Positions 9,507 to 20,861 of a DNA stretch of 64,000 nt are shown piece after piece (positions within the stretch are counted from its first letter, which is position 1; each line of letters starts with the position of its first letter). Source of the stretch: Arthrobacter citreus. Lineage in GTDB: Bacteria > Actinomycetota > Actinomycetes > Actinomycetales > Micrococcaceae. The translations under genes and the position numbers were made by a program. Under the pieces are notes generated by a model. The model made no database searches. It saw only the letters and a program-made list of their open reading frames with translations, and was not told the origin of the DNA. The DNA is taken from contig NZ_VTFV01000003.1 of NCBI RefSeq assembly GCF_009192745.1, positions 587,168 to 651,167 of the forward strand, written 5' to 3'.

Positions 9507-11897
<2,391 letters not shown>

Positions 11898-11933
11898 CTA
11901 AATTTAGAGACTAAATATATGAACTAGTACAAT
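11898..11933. promoter_or_regulatory. Divergent gap/ROK promoter with palindromic operator
   Basis: CTAAATTTAG (11898-11907) is a perfect 10-bp palindrome, followed by a partial repeat CTAAATATAT (11911-11920). TACAAT (11928-11933) could be the -10 box of the ROK gene. TTGTAC (11932-11927) and TCTAAA on the minus strand could be the gap promoter. The palindrome would then overlap both promoters, which suggests joint control by the ROK protein. Inference. Confidence 0.4.
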
Positions 11934-11973
11934 TATGCTGTTATTCCCGCCACTCGTCAAAGGGGCCCTAACT

Positions 11974-13209
11974 TTGGATGTTTCCGCTAGCACTCCGCAG
12001 CTGCTGCGCCGCACCAACCTGCGCTCCGTCCTGGACGTGCTGCGCGCCGTCCCCTCGGCGACGGGAACGGACCTCATCCAGGCCACCGGCCTCACCCGCG
12101 CCACGGTCATTGCCGTCTGTGATGACCTGATTGCCCGCGGCTGGGCACGGGAGGCAGAGTCCCCCCGCCTTGGCGGACAAAAGGGCAGGCCCGCGCGGCG
12201 TTTCGAGTTCAACGAGAGCGCCGGATTCGTCCTGGGGCTCGACGTCGGCCTGGCCACCGTCCGTGTTGTGGTCTCCGACCTTGCCGGCAGCGTGGTGGGC
12301 GGCACCGAGTCACGCTTCCCGCACCACGGCGGCACCCCGGCTGACCGCCGCTCCGCAGTGATCGCGGCGGCGCAGGCATCGCTGGCCGACGCCGGTGTGC
12401 CCGAATCCCGCGTCCTGGGCGTTGCCCTGGGAATCGCGGCCCAGGTCACCCCTGACGGCAGCATTGCTCCGGGCCAGGAACTGGCACCCATGTTCGATCT
12501 TGGCCTGACCAAGGAATTCGGCGAAGAATTCGGCTGGCCGGTGCTGGTGGAAAACGACGCCAAGCTGGCTGCCCTGGCCGAACGGTGGCGGGGAACCGGA
12601 GTGGATGAAAACAACCTTGCCGTGATCCTCGCCGGTGAACGCCTGGGCACGGGAGTCATCGAGTCCGGCAGGCTGGTCCACGGCGCCCTGGGCCGCGCCG
12701 GAACCATGGGCGGGCTTGAACTGGTAGAGGGCGTGGGGAACCAGGACGGCATCGCCAAGCTTGCGCGTCTTTGGGGCACGGCGGCGCTGGATGCCGGACA
12801 CGACGGCATGATCCGCCGCCTGGTGGGCAACCACACCAACCGCGTTTCAGCGCGCTACGTCTTTGAGGCCGCAGCTGCCGGCGACGAAACTGCCGCAGAA
12901 ATCCTTGAACGAATCGGCAAGCGGATGGCGCGGGTGCTGGCTTTGGTTTCGACCTTCTTCGATCCGCGCCTCATAGTCATCGGCGGCGCCGTCGCCGCAT
13001 CTGCCACAGCACTGCTGCCTGTCATGACAGACGAACTCGCCAGGTACGTTCCGGACCCGCCCCGGCTAGCGGTCTCGGAACTGGGCGAAATGCTCGTTGC
13101 CACCGGGGCCGTCCGGCTCGCCCTGGATCATGTGGAGGCCCGGCTGCTAGACCTCCGCCCCGGCGGCGCACCTGCAGCTTCCGCTCCGGAAACGGGCACT
13201 CCGGCCTAG
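11974..13209 (+). CDS. ROK-family transcriptional regulator
   Basis: About 411 residues. An N-terminal winged helix (about 1-70; GTDLIQATGLTRATVIAVC) is fused to a ROK sugar-kinase-like domain (LGLDVGLATVRVVVSDLAG; VLVENDAKLAALAE). TTG 11974 is preferred because AAAGGGG sits just upstream. The alternative ATG 11935 would lie upstream of the likely transcription start. The usual Cys-rich ROK zinc motif is not evident. ROK repressors sense sugars or sugar phosphates. It faces gap, so it may tune that gene. Confidence 0.85.
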   Translation: MDVSASTPQLLRRTNLRSVLDVLRAVPSATGTDLIQATGLTRATVIAVCDDLIARGWAREAESPRLGGQKGRPARRFEFNESAGFVLGLDVGLATVRVVVSDLAGSVVGGTESRFPHHGGTPADRRSAVIAAAQASLADAGVPESRVLGVALGIAAQVTPDGSIAPGQELAPMFDLGLTKEFGEEFGWPVLVENDAKLAALAERWRGTGVDENNLAVILAGERLGTGVIESGRLVHGALGRAGTMGGLELVEGVGNQDGIAKLARLWGTAALDAGHDGMIRRLVGNHTNRVSARYVFEAAAAGDETAAEILERIGKRMARVLALVSTFFDPRLIVIGGAVAASATALLPVMTDELARYVPDPPRLAVSELGEMLVATGAVRLALDHVEARLLDLRPGGAPAASAPETGTPA

Positions 13210-13246
13210 ACTTGCGGTGCACCGGCACCGGAACGGCGGAGGATGG

Positions 13247-14344
13247 ATGGAACCCATAGCGCGCGCTGAGCTGCTCCGGCGGCGGGCTTTCAGCCACGGC
13301 CTTGGCACGCAGGCACTGCCCGGGGGCCCGGCAGCTGCCGTCAGCCGGCTCTTCGCACTGCAGGGCCAGGATCTGCCGGGGGTCCTGTGGTCAATAGGTG
13401 TCCGCACGGGCGCCACCCAGGACCAGGTCCGGGCCGCCTTCAACGACGCCACACTGGTCCGAACCTGGCCGTTCCGCGGCACGCTGCATGTACTGGCCGC
13501 CGAGGACGTGCCCTGGCTCCTCTCGCTGACCGCCGAGCGGACGCTCCGCTCGGCTGCCCGACGGCGCGCGGAGCTTGATCTCGACGAGCGGACCGTGGAA
13601 CGGACGCGGGAGGTGGCCGAAGGAGCGCTGGCCGGACGGCGCGCGCTCGGCCGGAAGGAGCTGCTGGCACGCTTCGAATCCGCGGGAATCTCCACGTCCG
13701 GGCAGCGCGGCTACCACCTCCTGTGGCACCTCTCCATTTCCGGCACCACGGTCCTGGGTCCGTTTGACGGAGCCGAGCAGCAGTTTGTCCTCCTCGACGA
13801 CTGGGTGGCCAGGCGGCGCGGCCTCGACGGCGATGCGGCGCTGGCCGAGGTGGTCCGGCGCTACCTGAGGGGCCGCTCCCCCGCCACCACCGCCGACCTG
13901 GCCTGGTGGACCAAACTGCCGGTCACCGCCATCCGGCGCGGGCTTGCTGCCTGCGGTGCCGAACTGGAAGAAGTTGAATACGACGGCGCCGCCCACTGGC
14001 AGCTCATGCCGCCGCCTGAGGGTGCGGACGAGGCACGGATTCAAACCGCCGTCCTGCTCCCGGGATTCGATGAGTACCTGCTGGGTTACACGGATCGCAG
14101 CGCTGCGTTGGCTTCCGAACACGCGCCGCTGACCGTGCCCGGGAAAAACGGAGTCTTCAAACCCACTCTGGTGCTTCGCGGCCGTGTGGCCGGAGTCTGG
14201 TCCAGGAAAACAACCCGGACCTCGACGGAGGTCACTGTTCTGCCCTTCTCCCCCATCAGCAGCCGTGACTGGAACGCCGTCGAGCGCGCGGCCTGCGACT
14301 ACGGCCGGTTCCTCGGTACCCCGGTGACTGTCGAGCGGTCCTGA
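13247..14344 (+). CDS. Winged-helix DNA-binding protein (AlkZ-like, HTH_42)
   Basis: 365 residues. It resembles the winged-helix family annotated as DNA-binding or AlkZ-like glycosylase. Visible are RLFALQGQDLPGVLWSIGVR, LVRTWPFRGTLHVLAAEDVP, the RGYHLLWHLSISGTT region, and LLPGFDEYLLGYTDRS near the end. AlkZ enzymes unhook DNA crosslinks, but that activity is not assured for this branch. The ATG at 13247 follows GGAGG closely. It begins 37 bp after the ROK gene, perhaps in the same transcript. Confidence 0.75.
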   Translation: MEPIARAELLRRRAFSHGLGTQALPGGPAAAVSRLFALQGQDLPGVLWSIGVRTGATQDQVRAAFNDATLVRTWPFRGTLHVLAAEDVPWLLSLTAERTLRSAARRRAELDLDERTVERTREVAEGALAGRRALGRKELLARFESAGISTSGQRGYHLLWHLSISGTTVLGPFDGAEQQFVLLDDWVARRRGLDGDAALAEVVRRYLRGRSPATTADLAWWTKLPVTAIRRGLAACGAELEEVEYDGAAHWQLMPPPEGADEARIQTAVLLPGFDEYLLGYTDRSAALASEHAPLTVPGKNGVFKPTLVLRGRVAGVWSRKTTRTSTEVTVLPFSPISSRDWNAVERAACDYGRFLGTPVTVERS

Positions 14345-14440
14345 ACGCCGTGGGCTTCCGGCACCTCTATCCGGGGCCGGTGACGTCCCGTTAGCGTTGA
14401 ACGCACGAATCCGTGAAGGACTGACCGGAGGGACCGCACC

Positions 14441-14855
14441 ATGGAGACGGAATCAAACGGAACGGGAAAGGTAGCGGTCATCACCGGCGCCTCGTCCGGA
14501 ATCGGGGCGGCAACGGCACGGGCCCTGCATGCGAACGGGTTCCAGGTGGCGCTTCTGGCCAGGCGCATGGACCGGCTTCAGGCGCTGGCCTCCTAGCTTG
14601 GACCGGAGCTCGACTCCGATTACCGGGAAATGGTGAACGTTAATCTTCTCGGTGCCATCACCGCCACGGAGATCTTCCTCGACCAGCTGCGACCCGGCAA
14701 CCAGGGCACGCACTGAAGCGTCCTACGCCGAAGTTTCCATCCCTGCGGAGGATGTCGCGGCGGTGGTGGCTTTTGCCGTTATGCAGCCGCCCGGCGTCGG
14801 GCTCAATGAGATCACTGTGCGCCCCCGGAAGCAGTCGCTAGCCCAGCCGGGCTAG
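14441..14855 (+). pseudogene. Decayed short-chain dehydrogenase
   Basis: ATG 14441 has a good GGAGGG and starts a clear [23 protein letters not shown] (cofactor loop), then [15 protein letters not shown] and a TAG at 14594. The same frame resumes with DYREMVNVNLLGAITATEIF, an SDR helix segment, before another stop. A C-terminal piece (AEDVAAVVAFAVMQPPGVGL) follows in the next frame. The central region with the catalytic Ser-Tyr-Lys is missing. Two internal deletions plus a frameshift explain it; it cannot be functional. Confidence 0.85.
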
Positions 14856-15317
14856 CAGGGCGTCCAGCACCTGGAGCTGGCCTTTGACCAGCTTTGTCCG
14901 GGCTGCCCGGGCGTTAAACCAGCCGGCCCGGTCGACTTCGGGAAATTCCCGGACGATGCCCGACTTTGCCGGCCATTCGAGCGGGAAAGTGTTGCTGTGG
15001 ATGTCCCGGGCGGGGAAGTCCGCGGCAGCCGCAAACACCGTGATCTCCTTCGCCGCAGACTGCCGGAACGTCCCCAGCAGCTCGTACTCCGCATCGGGAG
15101 CCGGCCAGCCCATCTCTTCACCGAACTCGCGGAGGGCCGCCGTGAGCGGATCCTCCGGTGGCGTGAATTCACCCTTTGGTATCGACCAGGCGTGTTCATC
15201 ACGGCGGGCCCAGAAAGGTCCGCCCATGTGCGCGATCCACAGTTCAACGCCCTGGCTTTCCCCCGCTGCTCCTGGTGGTGAACGGCGGTAAAGCAGGATT
15301 CCGGCACTGGTGATCAT
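14838..15317 (-). CDS. NUDIX hydrolase
   Basis: 159 residues. The NUDIX box starts at Gly 49 (GEFTPPEDPLTAALREF, then GEEMGW) and fits the G-x5-E-x7-REUXEEXGU pattern. It hydrolyses nucleoside diphosphates linked to another group. WSIPKGE and ITSAGILLYRR place it with MutT/Ap4A-like members; the substrate is unknown. ATG 15317 follows GAGGAAG. The 3' end overlaps the decayed SDR by 18 bp. Confidence 0.9.
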   Translation of the reverse strand: MITSAGILLYRRSPPGAAGESQGVELWIAHMGGPFWARRDEHAWSIPKGEFTPPEDPLTAALREFGEEMGWPAPDAEYELLGTFRQSAAKEITVFAAAADFPARDIHSNTFPLEWPAKSGIVREFPEVDRAGWFNARAARTKLVKGQLQVLDALLARLG

Positions 15318-15336
15318 GCGGTTGGCTTCCTCTGAG

Positions 15337-16164
15337 CTAGCCTTCGAGCATCGCCACGGAGCGGTTCCACAGGTCCAGGGCCAGCGCGTGGTCACCGGCC
15401 AGCTTGTTGGTCCGGGCAGGCTTGGACCGGACGAAGTACCTTCCCGTGGGGTAATCGGCTCCCGGAGTGCCCTCGGCCAAAAACACCAGGGTCTGGGCTC
15501 CCTTCTCCGGGCTCTGGAGCACCAGCCGGCCAATGATCCCCTGGTAGACCGAGCGCATGGCCGAACCCTCCGCGCTGGAAAAACTCGAACCAATGACGCC
15601 CGGATGAAAGGCGGTGGAGGTGGCCCCTGCAGCGCGGTAGCGGCGGTCGAACTCCTCGGTGAAGAGGATTTGCTCAAGTTTTGAATTCCCGTAGGCCTTC
15701 TGCGGGGTGTAGTTCTTTTCCTCGTCCAGGTCTGTGATGTCCAGTTTGGCGAAGAGCCGGTTCGCGGCACTGGAAGTGTTGATGACCGTTCCCTTTGATT
15801 CGAGCAGACGGTTGGTCAGCAGCCGGGTGAGAAGGAACGGGGCCAGGTAGTTCACCTGGAACGTCATTTCGTGTCCGTCTGCCGTGACCTGCCGTTCCTT
15901 GCCGAAGATGGCACCGGCATTGTTGGCCAGCACTTCGATCCGCGGGTACCGCTGCAGGAGGTCGGAGGCGAGGCTGCGGACCTGGCCAAGGTCGGCGAAG
16001 TCGGCGGTGAAGTACTCGCTGCCGATGTCCTCTGCCACTGCGGCGGTTTTCTCGAGCGACCGTCCCACCGGAACAACATGGTGCCCGTCCGCGGCGAGCC
16101 GGCGCGCGGCAGCCGCACCGACGCCGTCGGACGCGCCGGTAATCACGATGGTCTTGGGAGCCAC
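15337..16164 (-). CDS. Short-chain dehydrogenase/reductase
   Basis: 275 residues. Cofactor loop TGASDGVG at residue 9, NNAG-type motif LANNAGAIFG, catalytic Ser in VINTSSAAN and the Tyr-x3-Lys in AYGNSKLEQ. It resembles the retinol dehydrogenase/WW-oxidoreductase-like branch. The Arg in GRSLEKT suggests NADPH. Substrate unknown. It is 19 bp upstream of the NUDIX gene and probably co-transcribed. Confidence 0.88.
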   Translation of the reverse strand: MAPKTIVITGASDGVGAAAARRLAADGHHVVPVGRSLEKTAAVAEDIGSEYFTADFADLGQVRSLASDLLQRYPRIEVLANNAGAIFGKERQVTADGHEMTFQVNYLAPFLLTRLLTNRLLESKGTVINTSSAANRLFAKLDITDLDEEKNYTPQKAYGNSKLEQILFTEEFDRRYRAAGATSTAFHPGVIGSSFSSAEGSAMRSVYQGIIGRLVLQSPEKGAQTLVFLAEGTPGADYPTGRYFVRSKPARTNKLAGDHALALDLWNRSVAMLEG

Positions 16165-16257
16165 ACGGGCCTGCTTTCGTTGAAATGCCGGGACGGGCTC
16201 ACCTTAGCGGGGTCCGGGCCGCCCGCGGTAGCCGGTCGCGGGCTTTTGGGCAGCTGC

Positions 16258-17232
16258 CTAGGACGCCGGACGGCGGCGCCAGTAGGCAGCCACGAGGGCA
16301 CCGGACACGTTGTGCCACACCGAGAACACCGCGGCAGGCAGGGCAGCTTCCGGGCTGAAGTACTCCCGGGCCAGTCCTGCTGCCAGCCCTGAGTTCTGCA
16401 TCCCCACCTCAACGCCCATGGTGCGGCGGGACGCCACGGGCAGCTTGAACAGGCGGGCGGCTCCGTAGCCCACTCCCAGTCCCAGCCCGTTGTGCAGGAT
16501 TACGGCCAGCAGGATCAGCCAGCCAGCGGTCAGGATGGCCGCTGCGCTTCCGGCGACCACGGCCACGACCACGAAGGTGATCGCGGCCACGGATACCCAG
16601 GGAAGCACGGGAAGGATCCGGTCCACGATCCGCGGAATGAGGTAGCGGATCAGCAGCCCCAGCAGCACCGGCACCAGGACAATCTGGACGATCGAGAGTG
16701 CCATTGAACCGGCGTCGACGGCCATGTACCGGCCGGCGAGCCAGAGAGCCAGCAGCGGCGTGAACAGCGGCGCCAGCAGGGTGGAGACCGAGGTCATCGC
16801 GACTGAGAGCGCAACGTTTCCACGGGCCAGATACGTGACGACGTTGGACGCAGTTCCACCAGGGGCGCAACCCACGAGGATTACGCCGGCTGCGAGTTCC
16901 GGCGGAAGCTGCAGCGCCCAGGCGATGCCCAGCCCCAGCAGGGGCATGACCAGGAACTGCGCCACCACCCCCAGCAGCACCGGCAGCGGCTGGCGGACCA
17001 CCAGGGCAAAGTCCGGCAGGGTCAGGGTCAGACCCATGCCGAACATGATCAGCATCAGCCCGGGATTGATCAGCGGGGCGAGTGACGTAAAGGGATCCGG
17101 GAAGGCCAGGGCCACCGCTCCCCCGGCGAGGATCAACAGCGGAAACACTGTCACCGCTATGCGCGCGCTGCGCTCTTCGGCTGCCTGGACTGGTTTGGGG
17201 AGAGTGGTTCCTGGGGTGCCGGCCATGGCCAA
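16258..17232 (-). CDS. Bile acid:sodium symporter family (BASS) transporter
   Basis: 324 residues with nine to ten membrane helices. Typical BASS segments are MLIMFGMGLTLTLPDFALV, VGCAPGGTASNVVTYLARGN and GVEVGMQNSGLAAGLA; the last two are the broken helices that bind sodium. Bacterial members carry organic anions such as pantoate or keto acids. The substrate cannot be told here. Divergent from the exonuclease gene with an 82-bp gap. Confidence 0.9.
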   Translation of the reverse strand: MAMAGTPGTTLPKPVQAAEERSARIAVTVFPLLILAGGAVALAFPDPFTSLAPLINPGLMLIMFGMGLTLTLPDFALVVRQPLPVLLGVVAQFLVMPLLGLGIAWALQLPPELAAGVILVGCAPGGTASNVVTYLARGNVALSVAMTSVSTLLAPLFTPLLALWLAGRYMAVDAGSMALSIVQIVLVPVLLGLLIRYLIPRIVDRILPVLPWVSVAAITFVVVAVVAGSAAAILTAGWLILLAVILHNGLGLGVGYGAARLFKLPVASRRTMGVEVGMQNSGLAAGLAREYFSPEAALPAAVFSVWHNVSGALVAAYWRRRPAS

Positions 17233-17314
17233 TATGCTGGCACAGCCCGCTCCCCGGCAGCGGGCGACTCGCCGCCGCGGGTATGCGGGGCCGATCCGTG
17301 GCAGGATCTGCGGT

Positions 17315-18265
17315 ATGCCTGATCACCTGATGCTCCTTGATACGGCCTCCCTGTACTTCCGCGCCTTCTACGGGCTGCCGGATTCGCTGCGCCGCCCGGA
17401 CGGCACACCGGTAAATGCTGTCCGCGGTCTGGCGGACATGATCGCCCGGCTGGTCACCGAGTTCGAACCCACCCACCTAATCGCCTGCTGGGACGAGAAC
17501 TGGCGGCCCCAGTGGCGGGTGGACCTGCTGCCGTCCTACAAGGAACACCGGGTTGCCCGCGTGGTTCAGGACGGCCCGGACATTGAAGAAGTTCCTGAGG
17601 CACTCGAGGCGCAGATACCGATGATCCGGGAGGTTCTGCGGCTTGCCGGAATCGCCGTCGTCGGGGTTCCGGACCATGAGGCGGATGACGTGATTGGCAG
17701 CTACGCGGCCCAGGCCTCCATCCCCGTCGACGTGGTCACCGGGGACCGGGACCTGTTCCAGGTCATCAATGACGCCCAGGGCGTCCGGGTCCTCTACACC
17801 GCGGGCGGCATGAAGAACCTCAAGATCATGGACGACGCCGCCGTCGTCGCCAAATACCGCGTCCTGCCCGAGCAGTACGCGGACTACGCAACCCTGCGGG
17901 GTGACAGCTCGGACGGGCTGCCCGGTGTTTCCGGCATCGGGGAGAAGACTGCCTCCTCCCTGCTCGCGGAGTTCGGCACGCTCGATTCGCTGCTCCGGGC
18001 GGCGGCGGAGGACGACGGCGGTGTCTCCTCGGCGATACGGGCCAAGTTGTCCGGGGCCCGGGAATACCTCGAGGCCGCGCCAACCGTCGTGCGGATTGTG
18101 CGCGGCCTCGAGGTGCCGTCATTGGACGACGCCGGTGCCCGGCTTCAGCCTGTTGGCGAGGATGCCCGGTCCCGGCTTGGGGAGCTGGCCGGGGAATGGA
18201 ACCTCGGAAGCTCGGTCAAGCGCCTGCTGCAGGCCCTGGACCCGGCGGAGAAGGCCGGTTCCTAG
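17315..18265 (+). CDS. 5'-3' exonuclease (stand-alone PolA-type flap nuclease)
   Basis: 316 residues. The FEN/PIN-like domain begins LMLLDTASLYFRAFYGLP. Acidic metal ligands appear in CWDENW, DHEADDVIGSYA and VVTGDRDLFQV. A helix-3-turn-helix region follows (RGDSSDGLPGVSGIGEKTAS). No polymerase domain is attached. Such proteins remove RNA primers or flaps. Start ATG 17315 gives the domain directly. The stop codon overlaps that of the convergent alcohol dehydrogenase. Confidence 0.9.
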   Translation: MPDHLMLLDTASLYFRAFYGLPDSLRRPDGTPVNAVRGLADMIARLVTEFEPTHLIACWDENWRPQWRVDLLPSYKEHRVARVVQDGPDIEEVPEALEAQIPMIREVLRLAGIAVVGVPDHEADDVIGSYAAQASIPVDVVTGDRDLFQVINDAQGVRVLYTAGGMKNLKIMDDAAVVAKYRVLPEQYADYATLRGDSSDGLPGVSGIGEKTASSLLAEFGTLDSLLRAAAEDDGGVSSAIRAKLSGAREYLEAAPTVVRIVRGLEVPSLDDAGARLQPVGEDARSRLGELAGEWNLGSSVKRLLQALDPAEKAGS

Positions 18266-19212
18266 TACTGCGCGATGAAGCGCCCGATGACGCCGCCTGC
18301 ACGCAGCTTGTCGATCGCTTCCGGAATGTCGGCGTGCGCGATGATGTTCATCGGCGGGTTCAGCTTGCCGGACTTCATCAGCTCATACAGGGCTTCCAGG
18401 TCTTCCTTGGTGCCGGACTTCGAGCCCTTGATGCTCAGCTGGTTGATGATGATCGGGTAGGTGTTGATGGTGGCTTCCAGGCGTCCCATCCCAACCTGCA
18501 CCAGGGTGCCGAACTCGGCCAGGGTTTCGATGGCCTGTGACGTGGTGGTGCCGAAACCGGCGTAGTCCACGATCAGGTCCAGCCCCTTGTCCTTGAACTC
18601 GGTGATGGACTCGGCAACGCCGGCCAGGCCGATCTCATCGGCGAGCTTGCGCGTCTCTGCGTTGATTTCCGCGCCGTAGACCTCTGCGCCGGAGAGTACT
18701 GCCACGCGGGCGCCGATGTAGCCGAGCCCGCCAAGCCCAATGACGCCAACCTTCATGCCGGCCTTAGCGCCGCCCACGGCCATGATCGCGTGGTAGGCGG
18801 TGAGGCCTGCGTCGGTGGCCATGGCAGCGAGGTCGAACGGGACTTCGTCGGGGAGCTTCACCAGGTTGTCATCGGTGGCAACCAGCTTGGGCGCGAATCC
18901 ACCGTCCCACTTGCCGTAGCCCAGCGCATCGCCGTCGCTCATGACCGGGGCAAGGCCCACACGGTCTCCGACCTTCCAGTGCTCCATGCCCGGGCCAACC
19001 TCGGTGATCACACCGGCATTCTCGTGGCCCATCGTGCGCGGGAGTTCGAAGAACAGGGGCATCCATCCCGGGTCGTCCAGGGCGGTGACATCGGAGTGGC
19101 AGACGCCTGCTGCCTTGACTTCGACGACCACCTGTCCCGGGCCCGCGTGGGGTTCGGGTACTTCATTGAGTTCCAGGGGCTTGTTTGTGCCGGTGAACTG
19201 CCATGCCTTCAT
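18262..19212 (-). CDS. Zinc-dependent alcohol dehydrogenase without structural-zinc lobe
   Basis: 316 residues. Medium-chain dehydrogenase fold: catalytic-zinc ligands Cys in AAGVCHSDV and His-Glu in TMGHENAG, and an NAD loop VGVIGLGGLGYIGA. The four-Cys structural zinc loop after GDRVG is absent, and a TDAGLTAYHAI segment supplies Asp where many relatives have Cys. It is shorter than classic ADHs (about 340). ATG 19212 follows AAAAGGAGA. It probably interconverts an alcohol and an aldehyde. Confidence 0.87.
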   Translation of the reverse strand: MKAWQFTGTNKPLELNEVPEPHAGPGQVVVEVKAAGVCHSDVTALDDPGWMPLFFELPRTMGHENAGVITEVGPGMEHWKVGDRVGLAPVMSDGDALGYGKWDGGFAPKLVATDDNLVKLPDEVPFDLAAMATDAGLTAYHAIMAVGGAKAGMKVGVIGLGGLGYIGARVAVLSGAEVYGAEINAETRKLADEIGLAGVAESITEFKDKGLDLIVDYAGFGTTTSQAIETLAEFGTLVQVGMGRLEATINTYPIIINQLSIKGSKSGTKEDLEALYELMKSGKLNPPMNIIAHADIPEAIDKLRAGGVIGRFIAQY

Positions 19213-19399
19213 GGGGCATCTCCTTTTCATTTGGCTCAGTGGAGGCCCTGGTCCAGGTGCCCTCCACATTTTCACCCTACGCCCGGGCAACCCCGGAGAA
19301 TGGCCGTTTGGGATGTGAAGAACAGCACGTCAGGGCCAACTTTTGGGTGCGGACCGGGATATCCTGCCAGCAGAACCAATCACGCACGGACGGGGAAGA

Positions 19400-20698
19400 A
19401 TGCACGAACAGCCCAGCACCCCGGCAACGGGTTCACAGGCCCCTGCACTTCCGTCCCAGCGCCGCGTACTTGCCGTCCTGGTGGCGGGGCAGGTCTTGGG
19501 CGGAATAGGCATGGGAGCCACGCTTTCCCTCGGTGCGCTGCTGGCCGCAGCCCTGTCCGGTTCCCCCGCCTGGTCCGGAATGGCAGCGACCATGAGCACC
19601 CTGGGTGCAGCTGCGGCAGCGGTTCCGCTGGCCCGCCTGGCCCAGGCGCGCGGACGCAGGGCCTCCCTGTCCACGGGCGCCCTGATCTCCGCAGCGGGCG
19701 CCGTCACCGCCGTCACCTCGGCAGTTGCCGGGTTCTTTCCGCTGCTGCTTGCGGGCCTGGCACTGCTTGGTGCGGGCAGTGCCGTCAGCCTCCAGGCCCG
19801 CTTCGCTGCGGCGGATCTCTCGCAGCCCGGTACCCGAGGCAGGGACCTGTCGATCGTCCTGTGGTCCACCACCATTGGTGCGGTCCTGGGGCCAAACCTG
19901 TTCGGCCCGGGTGAGGCAGTGGGTTCGGCTCTTGGCCTTCCGCCGCTGACCGGAGCCTTCGTCTTTTCAATCGCGGCCCAGCTGGCTGCGGCAGCGGTGT
20001 ACCTCGCCGGGCTTCGGCCGGACCCGCTGCTGGCGCTGAAGGCGTTTCGGGCAGCCGCCGAGCAGGCGGAAGGAGCAGCTCCCGTTCCGGGGCGCTCCGG
20101 GCTGGCCGTCCTGCGCAGCAACCCGGGCGCGCTCTATGCTGTGGCAGCGATTGCGCTGAGCCATGCGGTGATGGTTGCCCTGATGTCAATGACGCCGGTG
20201 CACCTGAGCAGCCATGGTGCGGCCATCAGCGTCGTGGGGTTCACGATCAGCCTGCACATTGCCGGAATGTATGCGCTTTCCCCGGTCTTCGGCTGGCTCT
20301 CCGACCGTGCCGGGCGCAGGAACATCATCCTGCTGGGGCAGCTTCTGCTGCTGGGCGCACTGCTCCTCGCGGGCACCGCTTCGGAGTCCACGGCCGGGGT
20401 GACGCTCAGCCTGATCCTGCTGGGGCTGGGGTGGTCCGCTTCCGTGGTCTCGGCGTCGGCCCTGCTCTCTGACTCCGTGACTGCCCGGGAGCGCCCGGCA
20501 GTCCAGGGGATTTCGGATCTCGGGATGAATGCCGCGGGAGCCCTGGGAGGTGCGCTGGCCGGCCCCGTGCTGACCGCTGCCGGGTACTCCGGCCTTGGCT
20601 ACGCCGCCGTGTCGCTGGTAGCCGTGGTCATTGCCTGGAGTGCTGTCGGTGCCCGAAGTGGGACTCGAACCCACACACCTTTCGATACTGCATTTTGA
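19400..20698 (+). CDS. MFS transporter whose C-terminus overlaps tRNA-Leu
   Basis: 432 residues with about 12 membrane helices and the loop motif GWLSDRAGRRNIILLG between helices. ATG 19400 follows GGGGAAGA. The last 16 codons are the complement of the tRNA-Leu gene, so the residues GTRTHTPFDTAF derive from tRNA sequence. Helix 12 (GYAAVSLVAVVIAWSAV) is complete, so activity may be retained. Substrate unknown; divergent from the alcohol dehydrogenase. Confidence 0.85.
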   Translation: MHEQPSTPATGSQAPALPSQRRVLAVLVAGQVLGGIGMGATLSLGALLAAALSGSPAWSGMAATMSTLGAAAAAVPLARLAQARGRRASLSTGALISAAGAVTAVTSAVAGFFPLLLAGLALLGAGSAVSLQARFAAADLSQPGTRGRDLSIVLWSTTIGAVLGPNLFGPGEAVGSALGLPPLTGAFVFSIAAQLAAAAVYLAGLRPDPLLALKAFRAAAEQAEGAAPVPGRSGLAVLRSNPGALYAVAAIALSHAVMVALMSMTPVHLSSHGAAISVVGFTISLHIAGMYALSPVFGWLSDRAGRRNIILLGQLLLLGALLLAGTASESTAGVTLSLILLGLGWSASVVSASALLSDSVTARERPAVQGISDLGMNAAGALGGALAGPVLTAAGYSGLGYAAVSLVAVVIAWSAVGARSGTRTHTPFDTAF

Positions 20699-20731
20699 GT
20701 GCAGCGCGTCTGCCAATTCCGCCATTCGGGC
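20650..20731 (-). tRNA. tRNA-Leu (anticodon CAA)
   Basis: 82 nt with a 7-bp acceptor stem (GCCCGAA/TTCGGGC), discriminator A, GGTTCGAGTCC T-arm, and an anticodon stem CTGCA/TGCAG around loop CTCAAAA. It has a short variable arm for a class II tRNA. No CCA is encoded. It reads UUG. The 3' half is antisense to the end of the MFS gene. Confidence 0.95.
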
Positions 20732-20861
20732 AGGCCCTGTGACGTTGATCAAACGGATTGATTCCCCGTGTTGGGCGCGAAACCACTCTACATGCAGATA
20801 GGCTGTTTTCGTGAACTACCGGCAGCCACCGGTAGCGCTGTCGTCTTTCCAAGGAGCATCT

